Positions 18,427 through 27,422 of a stretch of DNA of 64,000 nucleotides are shown here, piece after piece. Origin of the DNA: Verrucomicrobiaceae bacterium (GTDB lineage: Bacteria > Verrucomicrobiota > Verrucomicrobiia > Verrucomicrobiales > Verrucomicrobiaceae). The stretch's first letter is position 1; each line of letters begins with the position of its first letter. The stretch is taken from positions 2,914,001-2,978,000 of the forward strand of contig JADJPM010000004.1 of the NCBI GenBank assembly GCA_016713245.1. The letters run 5' to 3'. The notes beneath the pieces are model-generated. The model was not told the origin of the DNA. It saw only the letters and a list, made by a program, of their open reading frames with translations, and made no database searches. The position numbers and the translations under genes are program-made.

Positions 18427-19173
18427 ATGGCAAATACTCCACCCAAGGGCGATGGCAAATTTCCCACCACGGAGTGGACGCTGGTGCAGCGGCTCAAAGA
18501 CTCCGATGCAGAGGTGAGCACGCGGGCACTCAACGAGCTATGCGGGCAGTACCACTACCCGCTCTACTGCCTGATCCGCGCCCGCGGGCTGGCCCATCAT
18601 GATGCCCAGGATGCGCTGCATGACTTCCTGGCCAAGCTGCTGCGACTGGGGTCCCTGCAAGGCATCGAACAGGAGAAAGGCCGCCTGCGCACCTTCCTGG
18701 CGAAGGCACTGGAACGAGCGCTCATCACCCGCTACCACCGTGAAAGTCGGCGCGAGCAGCACGAAGTCCCGCTGAACGATCCGCAGCTTCCCTTTGACCC
18801 GGATCTCGAAGATCGCTACGCCAGCGAGGCCACCAGCGGCCTGCCGCCTGACAAGCTCTTTGACCGCAAGTGGTGCGAGCAACTGCTGGGCCGCGTGCTA
18901 CGGCAATTGGCGGAGGATTACACCCGGCGTGGCAAGCAGCCTCTCTTTGAGATACTGCGTCCCGTCCTGCTGGCTGGTGGCAGCCTGCGTGGCCACGATG
19001 CCACCAGGTTGGCTGAATCGCTCACGATCAGCGAACCCGCCTTGCGCACCGCCTTGGTGCGCCTCCTTCGCGATTACCGCCATCTGCTGGAACACGAGGT
19101 GAGGCAGACGGTGGAATCGAAAGAGGCCGTGGAAGCCGAGATCGCTGATCTTATGGCGTCGCTGAGCACCTGA
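18427..19173 (+). CDS. ECF-type RNA polymerase sigma factor
   Basis: 248 residues. The N-terminal half has sigma region 2 character (TEWTLVQRLKDSD, YHYPLYCLIRARG, DAQDALHDFLAKLL), and the C-terminal half has a helix-turn-helix-like region 4 (RLAESLTISEPALRTALVRL). Length and sequence match the ECF-like sigma factors that Planctomycetes and Verrucomicrobia pair with membrane Ser/Thr kinases. It begins 39 bp after the kinase stop on the same strand, so the two are probably one operon in which the kinase controls the sigma factor or its anti-sigma step. No anti-sigma gene is present. The target promoter is not identifiable here. Confidence 0.8.
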   Translation: MANTPPKGDGKFPTTEWTLVQRLKDSDAEVSTRALNELCGQYHYPLYCLIRARGLAHHDAQDALHDFLAKLLRLGSLQGIEQEKGRLRTFLAKALERALITRYHRESRREQHEVPLNDPQLPFDPDLEDRYASEATSGLPPDKLFDRKWCEQLLGRVLRQLAEDYTRRGKQPLFEILRPVLLAGGSLRGHDATRLAESLTISEPALRTALVRLLRDYRHLLEHEVRQTVESKEAVEAEIADLMASLST

Positions 19174-19268
19174 TAGAGCGGGGGCTACTCCGGGCTTTTG
19201 ACGAGGACTTTGTCGAACCATCAAGTCGATACCACGAAACTCCCGCTCGATCAAAACCACACCGATTG

Positions 19269-20414
19269 TCAGGCGGAAAGAATCGCCGGGTCCCAGTCCT
19301 TCCAGACGGGATCGAGGCCGCGGGCACGCAGCATCTCGGCTACGCCCTGCGGGCTGCGTTCATCGGCGATGCCGAACTGACCCTCTGCCCGCGTGCGGCC
19401 GGTGGTGGCTTCCAGTTCGACACGACGACCACGCACAGTGAGATGCAAATCGTCGCTACCCGCCCCGGTGTAGCCACCAGGCTCGGTATGGCTGCCGGCG
19501 CTCATCATCGTGATGCCCAGCGGAGCCAGTGCATCGCGCAGCGGAGCGGGTTCACGCGTGCTCAATACGATGCCGACCTCCGGGAAAGTGAGTCGGAAAG
19601 CGCAGATCGTCTGCACCAGCGCCCAATCAGGAAAATCGGTCATCGGCTTGAAACCTCCCGCCGCAGGCCGCAGACGCGGAAAAGCCACGGTGAAGCTCGA
19701 TTTCCAGCAGTGCTTATAAAGATGCTCCAGATGCGCCGCAAGCCGCAGCGCCTCCAGACGCCAGTCACTCAGTCCAAACAAAGCACCGATGCCGATGCGG
19801 CGAAAACCACCCGCGTAGCCGCGCTCCGGGCAGGCGAGCCGCCAATCGAAATCCTTCTTCGGCCCGGCGGTGTGCATCTGCTCATAGACCACGCGATCGT
19901 AGGTCTCCTGATACACGACGAGACCTTCCGCCCCCGCCTTAACCATCTGCTCATACTCGGGTGCCTCCATCGGTCCCACTTCGATGCCGATGGTGGGCAC
20001 CACATCACGCAGCGCCCGAATGCACTCTTCCAGGTAGCCATCACTCACGAAGCGCGGATGCTCACCGGCGACGAGGAGGATATTGCGAAAGCCCTGATCG
20101 AGCAGGTGCTGAGCCTCGCGGATGACCTGATCAATGGTCAGCGTGACGCGAAGGATGGCGTTGTTGTCGCGGGAAAAGCCGCAGTAGGAGCAGTTGTTCA
20201 CGCACTCGTTTGAGACGTAGAGCGGCGCAAAGAGCCGCATCGTGCGTCCGAAGTTCCTGCGGGTGATCAGGCGGCTTTCGTGAGCCATCGCCTCGATCTG
20301 AGCCGGAGCTTTCGGCTCCAACATCGCGGCGAAACGCTCCATCAGCGGCGATTTCCGCTTCGGAAGGGCGTCGAGCACAGGAATGAAGGAAGTTTGCATG
20401 GGGCCATCCGCCAT
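19269..20414 (-). CDS. thiH: 2-iminoacetate synthase ThiH (radical SAM)
   Basis: 381 residues. The radical SAM cluster motif is CVNNCSYC (Cys71, Cys75, Cys78). The later body matches ThiH: GEHPRFVSDGYLEECI, EVGPMEAPEYEQMVKAG, VYQETYD, and the C-terminal region with SAGSHTEPGGY. ThiH cleaves tyrosine to 2-iminoacetate (dehydroglycine) for thiazole formation in thiamine synthesis. The length fits the family. No other thiamine gene is in the window, so the gene stands alone. Start: first Met; MQTSF five codons in is an alternative. The 5' flank carries tandem GTTTCAG repeats. Confidence 0.9.
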   Translation of the reverse strand: MADGPMQTSFIPVLDALPKRKSPLMERFAAMLEPKAPAQIEAMAHESRLITRRNFGRTMRLFAPLYVSNECVNNCSYCGFSRDNNAILRVTLTIDQVIREAQHLLDQGFRNILLVAGEHPRFVSDGYLEECIRALRDVVPTIGIEVGPMEAPEYEQMVKAGAEGLVVYQETYDRVVYEQMHTAGPKKDFDWRLACPERGYAGGFRRIGIGALFGLSDWRLEALRLAAHLEHLYKHCWKSSFTVAFPRLRPAAGGFKPMTDFPDWALVQTICAFRLTFPEVGIVLSTREPAPLRDALAPLGITMMSAGSHTEPGGYTGAGSDDLHLTVRGRRVELEATTGRTRAEGQFGIADERSPQGVAEMLRARGLDPVWKDWDPAILSA

Positions 20415-20430
20415 AATGCCGGGGTGAAGC

Positions 20431-20500
20431 GTTTCAAGTTTCAGGTTTCAGGTTTCAGGCGCGGCATCGTGAAACATAGAACCTCAAACTTGAAACCCCT
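20431..20500. repeat. Tandem GTTTCAR heptamers
   Basis: Four head-to-tail heptamers (GTTTCAA once, GTTTCAG three times) at 20431-20458, followed about 30 bp later by an inverted copy (CTCAAACTTGAAAC). The repeats sit between the divergent thiH and nucleotidyltransferase genes. A degenerate copy of the same pattern occurs upstream of leuS at 32084-32113. Confidence 0.7.
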
Positions 20501-20546
20501 TTCGCCCCGGCGGACAGTTTGCGCTCCCCTTCCCCAACCACCACGC

Positions 20547-21458
20547 ATGAAACCCACTCTCTTGATCCTCGCTGCCGGCATGGGCAGCCGTTACGGCGGC
20601 CTGAAACAACTCGATGCCATGGGCCCAAGCGGGGAGGTGATGCTCGATTATTCGGTGTTTGATGCGATCCGCGCCGGTTTCGGCAAGGTGGTGTTTGTCA
20701 TCCGCCGGGACTTTGAGCAGCTTTTCAAAGATCAAATCGGTTCCCGCTTCGCCAGCCGCATCGCCGTGGACTACGCCTTTCAGGATCTGAACGATTTGCC
20801 CGAGGGTTTCACCGTGCCGGAAGGTCGCACCAAGCCCTGGGGCACCACGCATGCCCTGCTCGCCGCTGAAAAGGTGGTGAACGAGCCCTTCCTCATGATC
20901 AACGCGGACGATTTTTACGGCCAGGATGCCTATGCGAAAATCGCCGCCGATCTCACCACGCCGCGCCCGGCAGATGGCAAGAGCCACTACTCGATGGTGG
21001 GCTACTACCTGCGCAACACGCTCTCCGAGCACGGTAGCGTGGCCCGCGGCGTCTGCACTCGCGGCCCGGATGGCATGCTGGCGGATGTCACCGAGATGAC
21101 GAAGATCTTCAAAACGGCCTCTGGGGCCGAAAACCGCGAGGTGGAGGGCGCATTCGTGCCACTCACCGGCAATGAAGTCGTCTCGATGAACTTCTTCGGC
21201 TTCATGCCGGACATCTTCGCCCGTCTGCGGACTGCCTTTGCCGAATTCATGAAGGAACGCGGCAGCGATCTGAAGGCTGAGTGCTATGTTCCGAAGGAAG
21301 TGGATACGCTGATCAAAAACGGCATCGCCGACGTCCGCGTGCTGGAATCGAACGACTCGTGGTTCGGTGTGACCTACCCGGACGACAAGCCGGACGTGGT
21401 GCGTTCCATTCGCGAGCTGGTGGACAAGGGCGTGTATCCAGAGTCGCTATGGGGGTGA
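20547..21458 (+). CDS. Sugar-phosphate nucleotidyltransferase
   Basis: 303 residues from the ATG of MKPTLLILAAGMGSRYGG. The frame is open further upstream, but that part is the heptamer repeat and was excluded. The N-terminal G-x-G-x-R motif (LAAGMGSRYGG, then LKQLDAMG) is the nucleotide-binding loop of the nucleotidyltransferase fold. INADDFYG carries the metal-binding Asp. It probably transfers NMP to a sugar 1-phosphate (UTP-glucose-1-phosphate uridylyltransferase-like), but the exact substrate cannot be read. It precedes glgX by 96 bp on the same strand, consistent with carbohydrate metabolism. Confidence 0.8.
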   Translation: MKPTLLILAAGMGSRYGGLKQLDAMGPSGEVMLDYSVFDAIRAGFGKVVFVIRRDFEQLFKDQIGSRFASRIAVDYAFQDLNDLPEGFTVPEGRTKPWGTTHALLAAEKVVNEPFLMINADDFYGQDAYAKIAADLTTPRPADGKSHYSMVGYYLRNTLSEHGSVARGVCTRGPDGMLADVTEMTKIFKTASGAENREVEGAFVPLTGNEVVSMNFFGFMPDIFARLRTAFAEFMKERGSDLKAECYVPKEVDTLIKNGIADVRVLESNDSWFGVTYPDDKPDVVRSIRELVDKGVYPESLWG

Positions 21459-21469
21459 TGCGTCAAGAA

Positions 21470-21545
21470 AGAGTCAAGAGTCGTCAAGATGGTCAAAAGC
21501 CTGCTTTCTAGATTCCTTGACCCTTTGACGCCTTGACCTTTTGAC
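21470..21545. repeat. GTCAAG micro-repeat element between two genes
   Basis: A cluster of GTCAAGA-type units (four within about 35 bp) is followed by inverted units (CCTTGACC, TTTGACG, TTTTGACC). The whole can fold into an imperfect hairpin. It fills nearly all of the gap between the nucleotidyltransferase stop and the glgX start and could act as an intercistronic structure. Confidence 0.6.
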
Positions 21546-21554
21546 CTCTCTCTC

Positions 21555-23660
21555 ATGCTTCCACCTGTCTCTTTTGCCTCCACCGAGCCTTTGACGCCCG
21601 GCGTGACCTTCACCTCCGAGGGGACGCGTTTCGTGGTTTTCTCGCGACATGCCGAGGCAATGGATTTGTGCCTTTACGATCCAGCGGACGCTCAGCGGGA
21701 GATCGGTCGGGCACGCATGCGAAAGGGGGAGAATGACCTGTGGCATGTCACCGTGCGTGCGGCGGCTCCGGGCACGCTTTACGGCTACCGGGCGCAGGGG
21801 ACCTGGCATCCCGACAAAGGTCAGCGCTTCAATGCGAAGAAGCTGCTGCTCGATCCTTATGCGCGATCCATCGTCGGCCGTCCCGATGCGGCGGAGCATA
21901 TGTTCACGACGCCTGACCCGATGCATCCGCCGGGCTGCCTCGACAACGGCCCGAGAGCGCTGAAGAGCGTGGTGGTGGATGAAACCTTCGACTGGCAGGG
22001 CGACCGACCTTTGCACACATCCTGGCAGGACACGGTGATCTACGAACTGCATGTGAAAGGCTTCACGCAGACGCATCCCGGCCTGCCGACGCAGCTTCGA
22101 GGCACTTACGCCGGTCTCGCAAATCCGCTGGTGACGAATTACCTGCGTGAGCTAGGCGTCACCGCTGTGCAATTGCTGCCAGTGCATGCGCATCTCGATG
22201 ATGCCTTTCTCCTCGAACGCGGCCTGACGAATTTCTGGGGCTACAACACGCTCGGTTTCTTCGCCCCGCATGGCGAGTACGCTTCGTCACACGATCCGCA
22301 GGAGCAGATCCGCGAGTTCAAAGGCATGGTGAAAGCCCTTCACGCTGACGGGATCGAGGTCATCCTGGATGTCGTTTACAATCACACCGCCGAGGGAGAT
22401 CCACGCGGCCCCACGATGCTCTTCCGCGGTCTCGACGATGCCACTTACTACCGGCAGGACGCCGACCACAATTACCTCAACGTCACCGGCTGTGGCAATT
22501 CGGTGGATTCCGCCAAGCCCGCCGGCCTGCGCCTGATCCTCGACAGCCTGCGTTACTGGGTCACTGAGATGCATGTGGACGGTTTCCGCTTCGACTTGGC
22601 CGTCACCGTAGCTCGCGACGAAAACGATCACTTCAGCCAGCATGCGCCGTTCCTCGCCGCCGTGGCGCAGGACCCCGTTTTGTCCCGCGTGAAGCTCATC
22701 GCCGAGCCTTGGGACATCTTCAAAATGGACAGCTATCAGGTCGGTGGCTTTCCCGCTCCCTGGCGTGAGCTAAACGGAAAATTCCGCGACACGGTGCGCA
22801 AGTTCTGGCGTGGCGAGGGCGACACAACGGCGGAGTTCGCCAAGCGCTTCTGTGGCAGCCAGGACATCTATGGCGACTCAGGCCGGTCGCCGCTGGCGAG
22901 CATCAATTTCATCACCTCACACGATGGTTTCACGCTGCTCGACCTCGTGAGCTACTCGCGGAAGCACAATCTGGCGAATGGCGAGGAGAACCGCGATGGC
23001 GATGATCACAATCACAGCGTGAACTGCGGTGTCGAGGGTCCCAGCGAAGATCCGGTGATCCTCGATACCCGTGCCCGCCTACGCCGCAGCCTCATCGCCA
23101 CGCTGCTCTTTTCTACCGGCGTGCCCTTCATCAATGCCGGTGACGAACGCGGCCGCACCCAGCAGGGCAATAACAACGCCTACTGCCAGGACAACGAGCT
23201 GAGCTGGCTCGACTGGACCGAGTGCGACGAGGCGATGCTCGCCTTCACCAAGCAAATCCTGCATCTCCGCCACACTCGCCGCACCCTGCGTCGGCCCGAC
23301 TACTTCGACGGCAAGGTGAACCCGGCCACCGGCCTGCGTGATGTGACCTGGCTGGAGGGCAATGGTTCCCTTCTCTGCCACGAAGAATGGCATGACCCGC
23401 GCCGCTGCCACTTCATCGCCCTGCTCGATGGCGTGCAGGGCGAGCCACCGCTCGTGCTGCTCTTCAATCGTGGCAGCACCGGTGTGGATCTCACTCTGCC
23501 CGGCACCACGGAAAGCCAGTGGAAGCTCCTCTTCGATACCTCCGCCGTGCATTCGAGCGCTGAAACCTTCGTCGGCGCTGCAAACATGCACGTCGAAGCG
23601 GCCAGCCTCGTGTGCCTCGAACTCGCCTCCGGCCCTGCCACAGCACCGGAGTATTGCTGA
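21555..23660 (+). CDS. glgX: Glycogen debranching enzyme GlgX (GH13)
   Basis: 701 residues, the usual GlgX/isoamylase length. N-terminal CBM48-like domain (PGVTFTSEGTRFVVFSRHAEAMDLCLYD, given in two parts: PGVTFTSEGTRF and VVFSRHAEAMDLCLYD), then a GH13 barrel with the four conserved regions: DVVYNHTAEG, GFRFDLAVT (nucleophile Asp), LIAEPWD (acid/base Glu) and FITSHDGFTLLD. It hydrolyses alpha-1,6 branches of glycogen or limit dextrins in the cytoplasm. Start at the ATG preceding LPPVSFASTEP. The 3' end is 5 bp from a convergent FAH-family gene, so a shared bidirectional terminator or overlapping 3' ends are likely. Confidence 0.92.
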   Translation: MLPPVSFASTEPLTPGVTFTSEGTRFVVFSRHAEAMDLCLYDPADAQREIGRARMRKGENDLWHVTVRAAAPGTLYGYRAQGTWHPDKGQRFNAKKLLLDPYARSIVGRPDAAEHMFTTPDPMHPPGCLDNGPRALKSVVVDETFDWQGDRPLHTSWQDTVIYELHVKGFTQTHPGLPTQLRGTYAGLANPLVTNYLRELGVTAVQLLPVHAHLDDAFLLERGLTNFWGYNTLGFFAPHGEYASSHDPQEQIREFKGMVKALHADGIEVILDVVYNHTAEGDPRGPTMLFRGLDDATYYRQDADHNYLNVTGCGNSVDSAKPAGLRLILDSLRYWVTEMHVDGFRFDLAVTVARDENDHFSQHAPFLAAVAQDPVLSRVKLIAEPWDIFKMDSYQVGGFPAPWRELNGKFRDTVRKFWRGEGDTTAEFAKRFCGSQDIYGDSGRSPLASINFITSHDGFTLLDLVSYSRKHNLANGEENRDGDDHNHSVNCGVEGPSEDPVILDTRARLRRSLIATLLFSTGVPFINAGDERGRTQQGNNNAYCQDNELSWLDWTECDEAMLAFTKQILHLRHTRRTLRRPDYFDGKVNPATGLRDVTWLEGNGSLLCHEEWHDPRRCHFIALLDGVQGEPPLVLLFNRGSTGVDLTLPGTTESQWKLLFDTSAVHSSAETFVGAANMHVEAASLVCLELASGPATAPEYC

Positions 23661-23665
23661 AGGGC

Positions 23666-24493
23666 TTACGCCATCGGATTCACCAGCGTGCCGATGCCGT
23701 CGATGGTGATCTTCACGATATCTCCGCTTTTCAGTGTGAACTCATCGCCAGGGACAATGCCCGTGCCGGTCATGAGGAACGTGCCGGTGGGGAAGGTGTT
23801 GTCGCGGAAAAGGAACTCGGCGAGTTCGGTCGGCGTGCGCTTGAGCTGGGCAAGCGTGGTTTCGCCCTCGAAGGCGGCAGCTCCGGCACGGTCGATTTGC
23901 AGATGGATTCGTGTGGTGGGCGCGAGAGGATCGCTTTGGATCAAAACGGACGGGCCGAGAGCCGCGCAGAGCTTGAAGCACTTCGCCTGCGGCAGGTAGA
24001 GCGGGTTTTCGCCTTCGATGTCACGGCAGGAAAGGTCGTTGCCCACGGTGCAGCCGATGATCTCGCCGCGGGAGTTGATCGCGAGCGTGAGTTCAGGCTC
24101 CGGCACCATCCATTTGGAATCGCCACGCAGGTGCATGGCCTGCCCCGGATGCGCCACACGCTGCGGCGTGGCCTTGAAAAAAATTTCCGGACGCTCGGCG
24201 GCATAGACGCGGTCGTAAAAACTGCCGCCGCCGGCATCCTTTGACTCCTCCATGCGTGCCGTGCGACTGCGGAAGTAGGTCACCCCAGCCGCCCAGACTT
24301 CCTGATTGCCGATTGGAGCCAAAATCGACTCCGCCGCTGGAGCGGCCACGGCAGGCTGCGAGGCTGCGATTTGAGCGAGATTAGCCGCGAGGCCGCTGCG
24401 ATTGAAAAGGTCATCCCAGGAGGTTTCCGGCACGAGATGCCAGGAGGTGCCGTTTTGGATGAAAATGCCGGTAGTGGTGCGGTAGAGAAGCAT
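23666..24493 (-). CDS. Fumarylacetoacetate hydrolase (FAH) family protein
   Basis: 275 residues. The FAH-fold metal-binding pattern is visible: AAERPEIFFKAT, then a PEPELTLAI region and GCTVGNDLSCRDIEGENPLY. The C-terminal part has TGTGIVPGDEFTLKSGD, typical of the family. Members hydrolyse or decarboxylate acylpyruvate-type or 2-keto acid compounds. The residues alone do not fix the substrate. The N-terminal ~85 residues are the variable lid domain. Convergent with glgX; the next upstream gene on the same strand is a small membrane protein. Confidence 0.8.
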   Translation of the reverse strand: MLLYRTTTGIFIQNGTSWHLVPETSWDDLFNRSGLAANLAQIAASQPAVAAPAAESILAPIGNQEVWAAGVTYFRSRTARMEESKDAGGGSFYDRVYAAERPEIFFKATPQRVAHPGQAMHLRGDSKWMVPEPELTLAINSRGEIIGCTVGNDLSCRDIEGENPLYLPQAKCFKLCAALGPSVLIQSDPLAPTTRIHLQIDRAGAAAFEGETTLAQLKRTPTELAEFLFRDNTFPTGTFLMTGTGIVPGDEFTLKSGDIVKITIDGIGTLVNPMA

Positions 24494-24548
24494 GGAGCCG
24501 CGAGGTTAGTGCGGCTTTGACTTCTGGCAAGAACTCGACTGCCGTCCT

Positions 24549-24938
24549 TCAGACGGACCAGAGATGAAACCACTGGTTCAGCCAGCCCACGATGGCGGCG
24601 ATGCCAGTGCCAACGAGCAGCCATTCAAAGGCCAGCTTCATCCGGCTGCTGCTCACCTGCTGGCGCTGGGCCAGCGTCATTTTTTGACGACTGCGTGGAG
24701 CGGGCTTCGCGGTGAGCGGGGGGAGAGTATCGAGCGTGGCAAGGCGCTGCACCTTTTGCAGGCGTGGCGCATCGGCGATGAGACATTCGAGGCGATGAAT
24801 CTGCTTCCCGAGCTCCTCGGAGCGGCGGCGGAGATGACGCGGATTCACCGCATCGGACGACGGCGCTTTGCCGAGTTCCTGCGCTGATTTGGGACGACGG
24901 GAACGCACCTTACGATTGCCGGAGGAGAAGAGAGCCAT
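24549..24938 (-). CDS. Hypothetical protein with C-terminal membrane anchor
   Basis: 129 residues. A basic N-terminal half (Arg/Lys-rich) and an amphipathic central helix (EELGKQIHRLECLIADAPRL) are followed by a C-terminal hydrophobic segment, LAFEWLLVGTGIAAIVGWLN, that would act as a tail anchor. No family recognised. It starts 33 bp after the coiled-coil tail-anchored protein upstream on the same strand, and the two share this architecture (helix plus C-terminal anchor), so they may form a pair. Confidence 0.55.
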   Translation of the reverse strand: MALFSSGNRKVRSRRPKSAQELGKAPSSDAVNPRHLRRRSEELGKQIHRLECLIADAPRLQKVQRLATLDTLPPLTAKPAPRSRQKMTLAQRQQVSSSRMKLAFEWLLVGTGIAAIVGWLNQWFHLWSV

Positions 24939-24971
24939 GATCGGGAGGAGTGAGAGGTTGAGGATGAAAAA

Positions 24972-25673
24972 TTAGAACATCAGCTTCGCGAGCATCAGCC
25001 CGATGAGCATCGCCCCGATGAGCGGCAGCGTGAAGGCAAAGCCACGACGAAGCCAGATGATGAGCTCCTCGGTGGGCGAGATTTCGGCACTGCTGGTCGA
25101 TTCGCTGCGGCGCTCGGACTCCACATGGCTCACGGCATGCGTGACGCTGGCGGCGATGGGATTGGATTCGACGACGCGGAAACTTTCCAGACGGCGCAGG
25201 CCTTTGGAATAGTCCGCCTCGGCATCTTCGATCGCAGCGAGAGCTTGATCGAGTTCCTCGTCCACCTGACTGCGATGCCATTTTTCCGGCTGGAGGCTTT
25301 TGAGGATGTCCAAATGGCGGCGGAAGTCGTCATAGGTGACGCTCAGCTCCTCGACTCGCTTTTGCGCATCGTAGAGATCACGCTCCACACTGCCAGCCGA
25401 ACGAGTGATCTTTTCCAAGAGGTCACGTTTGCCGGAAACGAAGCGCTCCTGCTTCACGCGGAGGGTTTCGAGGTGCAGCTTCTGGCGCTCGATTTCTTCC
25501 TGCTGCATGCGGAGTTGCAGAAGCTGCTCCTGGGCGGCTTTGACCTTGTGATCCACATCATCGAGCGATGAGGAATCCATGAACTCAGGGGCGTCATCAA
25601 AGCGGAGAACATCCTCTTCAAGATGACCAGGAGACGAGGGAGCGACGGCGAGAGCGGGAGACTTGCGGGTCAT
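24972..25673 (-). CDS. Coiled-coil, tail-anchored hypothetical protein
   Basis: 233 residues. A long coiled coil runs from about residue 35 to 135 (DHKVKAAQEQLLQLRMQQEE, then RQKLHLETLRVKQERFVSGK), with a second helical stretch to ~170. A C-terminal hydrophobic segment (FAFTLPLIGAMLIGLMLAKL) ends two residues from the terminus. The protein therefore has a cytoplasmic coiled coil tethered to the membrane by a tail anchor. It sits between a predicted ABC-exporter membrane protein upstream (31 bp) and a small tail-anchored protein downstream, all minus strand, which suggests an operon. Function unknown. Confidence 0.65.
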   Translation of the reverse strand: MTRKSPALAVAPSSPGHLEEDVLRFDDAPEFMDSSSLDDVDHKVKAAQEQLLQLRMQQEEIERQKLHLETLRVKQERFVSGKRDLLEKITRSAGSVERDLYDAQKRVEELSVTYDDFRRHLDILKSLQPEKWHRSQVDEELDQALAAIEDAEADYSKGLRRLESFRVVESNPIAASVTHAVSHVESERRSESTSSAEISPTEELIIWLRRGFAFTLPLIGAMLIGLMLAKLMF

Positions 25674-25703
25674 AGTGGTAAATTCTATTTACCACTGTAA
25701 ATA

Positions 25704-27422
25704 TTACAGATCTCTTAGATAATCCAGATTTTTTGTGCGCCGTTTGGCAAAAAGATAAGGCACACCACCCGCCACAGCCGTCAGGCAGAGCAAAATCCCC
25801 AGACTGAGCGTTTCCAACCGCCAATCCGCAGGCGATGAAGAGGTGGCGAGCGGGCTCAGAGTGCTCCACGAAGGAATCAGCACGGTCGTCATTCCGAGCA
25901 GGATGTAGATGAAGCTACCGATGAGACAGACGGTGCCGCCAAAGCCGGAGACGATGCGGGCGGGGTTCGCCTCGCGGAAATTTGGCAGCAGCGCCCCGAG
26001 GGAAAGGGACAGCGCCGTGAGGCCATAGCTCATCATCATCATGGCGAGGCTGAAGAAGAGCATCCGCCGCACCGGCATGCCGAGGGAAAGGCCGGAGAGA
26101 CAGACTAGCGTGGTCATCACCAAAGCCAGCACGCCAGCGCTGAGACGAAGTTTGAGCTCCAACACCCGGTGCAGCGGCACGGGCGAGAGGCCGAGGATCC
26201 ACATGCGCTGCCCCTCCAGGCTGAGCTGCGGGTAAATGAAGCGCGTGGTGAGCGTCGAAAGGGCGAGACAGCAGACGAGGAGGTTCAGATGGCTGATGAC
26301 GGCGAGCCAGAAGGGGCTCTGCAGGTCATCGCCCATGCTGCGAAGGTTGGCCGAATAGATGAGCAGCAGGCCAAAGATCACTGCGCATTGCCCCCACTGC
26401 ATCGGCTCCCGCAAAAAGACGCGCACATCTTTTCCCAGGATGGCAAACGACGCCCGGTCGAGGGCCAGCGCACGGCGCAGCAGTTCCGCAGGCCAGCTTG
26501 GCACCATCGGCATGCTGGTCACGCCGGACGAACCGCCAGGCACGGCCTGCATGAGCCGGTTCCAAGCCGGAAAAAACAGCGAGCCAGCAAGCCGCGCCGT
26601 CACCACCAGCGAGACCAGCGCATGCGACAGCAGCACCAGATGATAAAACCACGCCCGCTCCACGAGCCCACGCCCATTGGCCTGGATCGCCTCCGCCACC
26701 CATGAGCTCGGCAGTAGCGGGTGCATGCAGATTTCCGTGTGACGGAGGATTTCGCTCACCCCCAAGGCCACATCCCCGCTGCGCACGGCATTGAAGTCGA
26801 TGGTCAGAAAGCGCTTCACCGCGAGGCCCAGCAGCACGAGCCCCAACAAGGCCACCGGCTTCCACCAGGACCGGCGGGCAAAACGAACCAAAAACAGAAG
26901 CAGCCAAGTCGAGAGATTCGCGGAGATCGTGACAAGACACAGCAACGCGGGAGCTGTGGTGAGAAAAAACGTCGGGCCGACCTCATAGACGCGACCGAGA
27001 GCCAGCAGGATGGGGGCGCTCAGCACCACCAGCCCCCAGCTTGCCAAGAGCATGCCTTCCAGCGTCTTCCACATCACGAGACTGCGCGGCGGCAGCGGCA
27101 GCGCCACCTGCCATTCCATGTCTTTCCGCCGGAAAAGGCCCATGCCGGTGATCGTGGCATTGGAGATCACCAGCATCATGAAGAAGAAAAAGAACAGCAG
27201 GTAGATCAGCCGCTCCGCCAGCAGCGGGCCGAGCATGGGAATCTTTGTCACATAGTCCAGCCCATGCGCCACCAGCTTGTAGGCTGCGAAGCTGTAGAAC
27301 ACCAAAAAGCCGCCCACGGTGGCCACCAGCAACCGGTTCTGGCTCAAACCATGCGCCGCCTTATTCATGAGCATCCACCCATGCGCACGGGCAAGCAGGG
27401 CGGTGGTGGCGGCGACAGTCAT
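25704..27422 (-). CDS. Polytopic membrane protein, putative ABC exporter permease
   Basis: 572 residues with about 11-13 hydrophobic segments in two sets, separated by a soluble stretch around residues 290-350 (RRALALDRASFAILGKDVRV). The order and features (FRRKDMEWQVALPLPPRSLV, SLEGQRMWILGLSPVPL) resemble the putative ABC exporter permease families common in Firmicutes and Verrucomicrobia. No ATPase gene is adjacent. The start codon overlaps the stop of the upstream glycosyltransferase gene by 4 bp (ATGA), so the two are translationally coupled, suggesting export of a glycosylated or envelope component. That functional link is inference. Confidence 0.6.
   Translation of the reverse strand: MTVAATTALLARAHGWMLMNKAAHGLSQNRLLVATVGGFLVFYSFAAYKLVAHGLDYVTKIPMLGPLLAERLIYLLFFFFFMMLVISNATITGMGLFRRKDMEWQVALPLPPRSLVMWKTLEGMLLASWGLVVLSAPILLALGRVYEVGPTFFLTTAPALLCLVTISANLSTWLLLFLVRFARRSWWKPVALLGLVLLGLAVKRFLTIDFNAVRSGDVALGVSEILRHTEICMHPLLPSSWVAEAIQANGRGLVERAWFYHLVLLSHALVSLVVTARLAGSLFFPAWNRLMQAVPGGSSGVTSMPMVPSWPAELLRRALALDRASFAILGKDVRVFLREPMQWGQCAVIFGLLLIYSANLRSMGDDLQSPFWLAVISHLNLLVCCLALSTLTTRFIYPQLSLEGQRMWILGLSPVPLHRVLELKLRLSAGVLALVMTTLVCLSGLSLGMPVRRMLFFSLAMMMMSYGLTALSLSLGALLPNFREANPARIVSGFGGTVCLIGSFIYILLGMTTVLIPSWSTLSPLATSSSPADWRLETLSLGILLCLTAVAGGVPYLFAKRRTKNLDYLRDL

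Noticed and set aside
20280..20546. N-terminal extension of the sugar nucleotidyltransferase
   Set aside because: The extension covers the heptamer repeat and has no conserved residues; the nucleotide-binding loop starts at the ATG at 20547.
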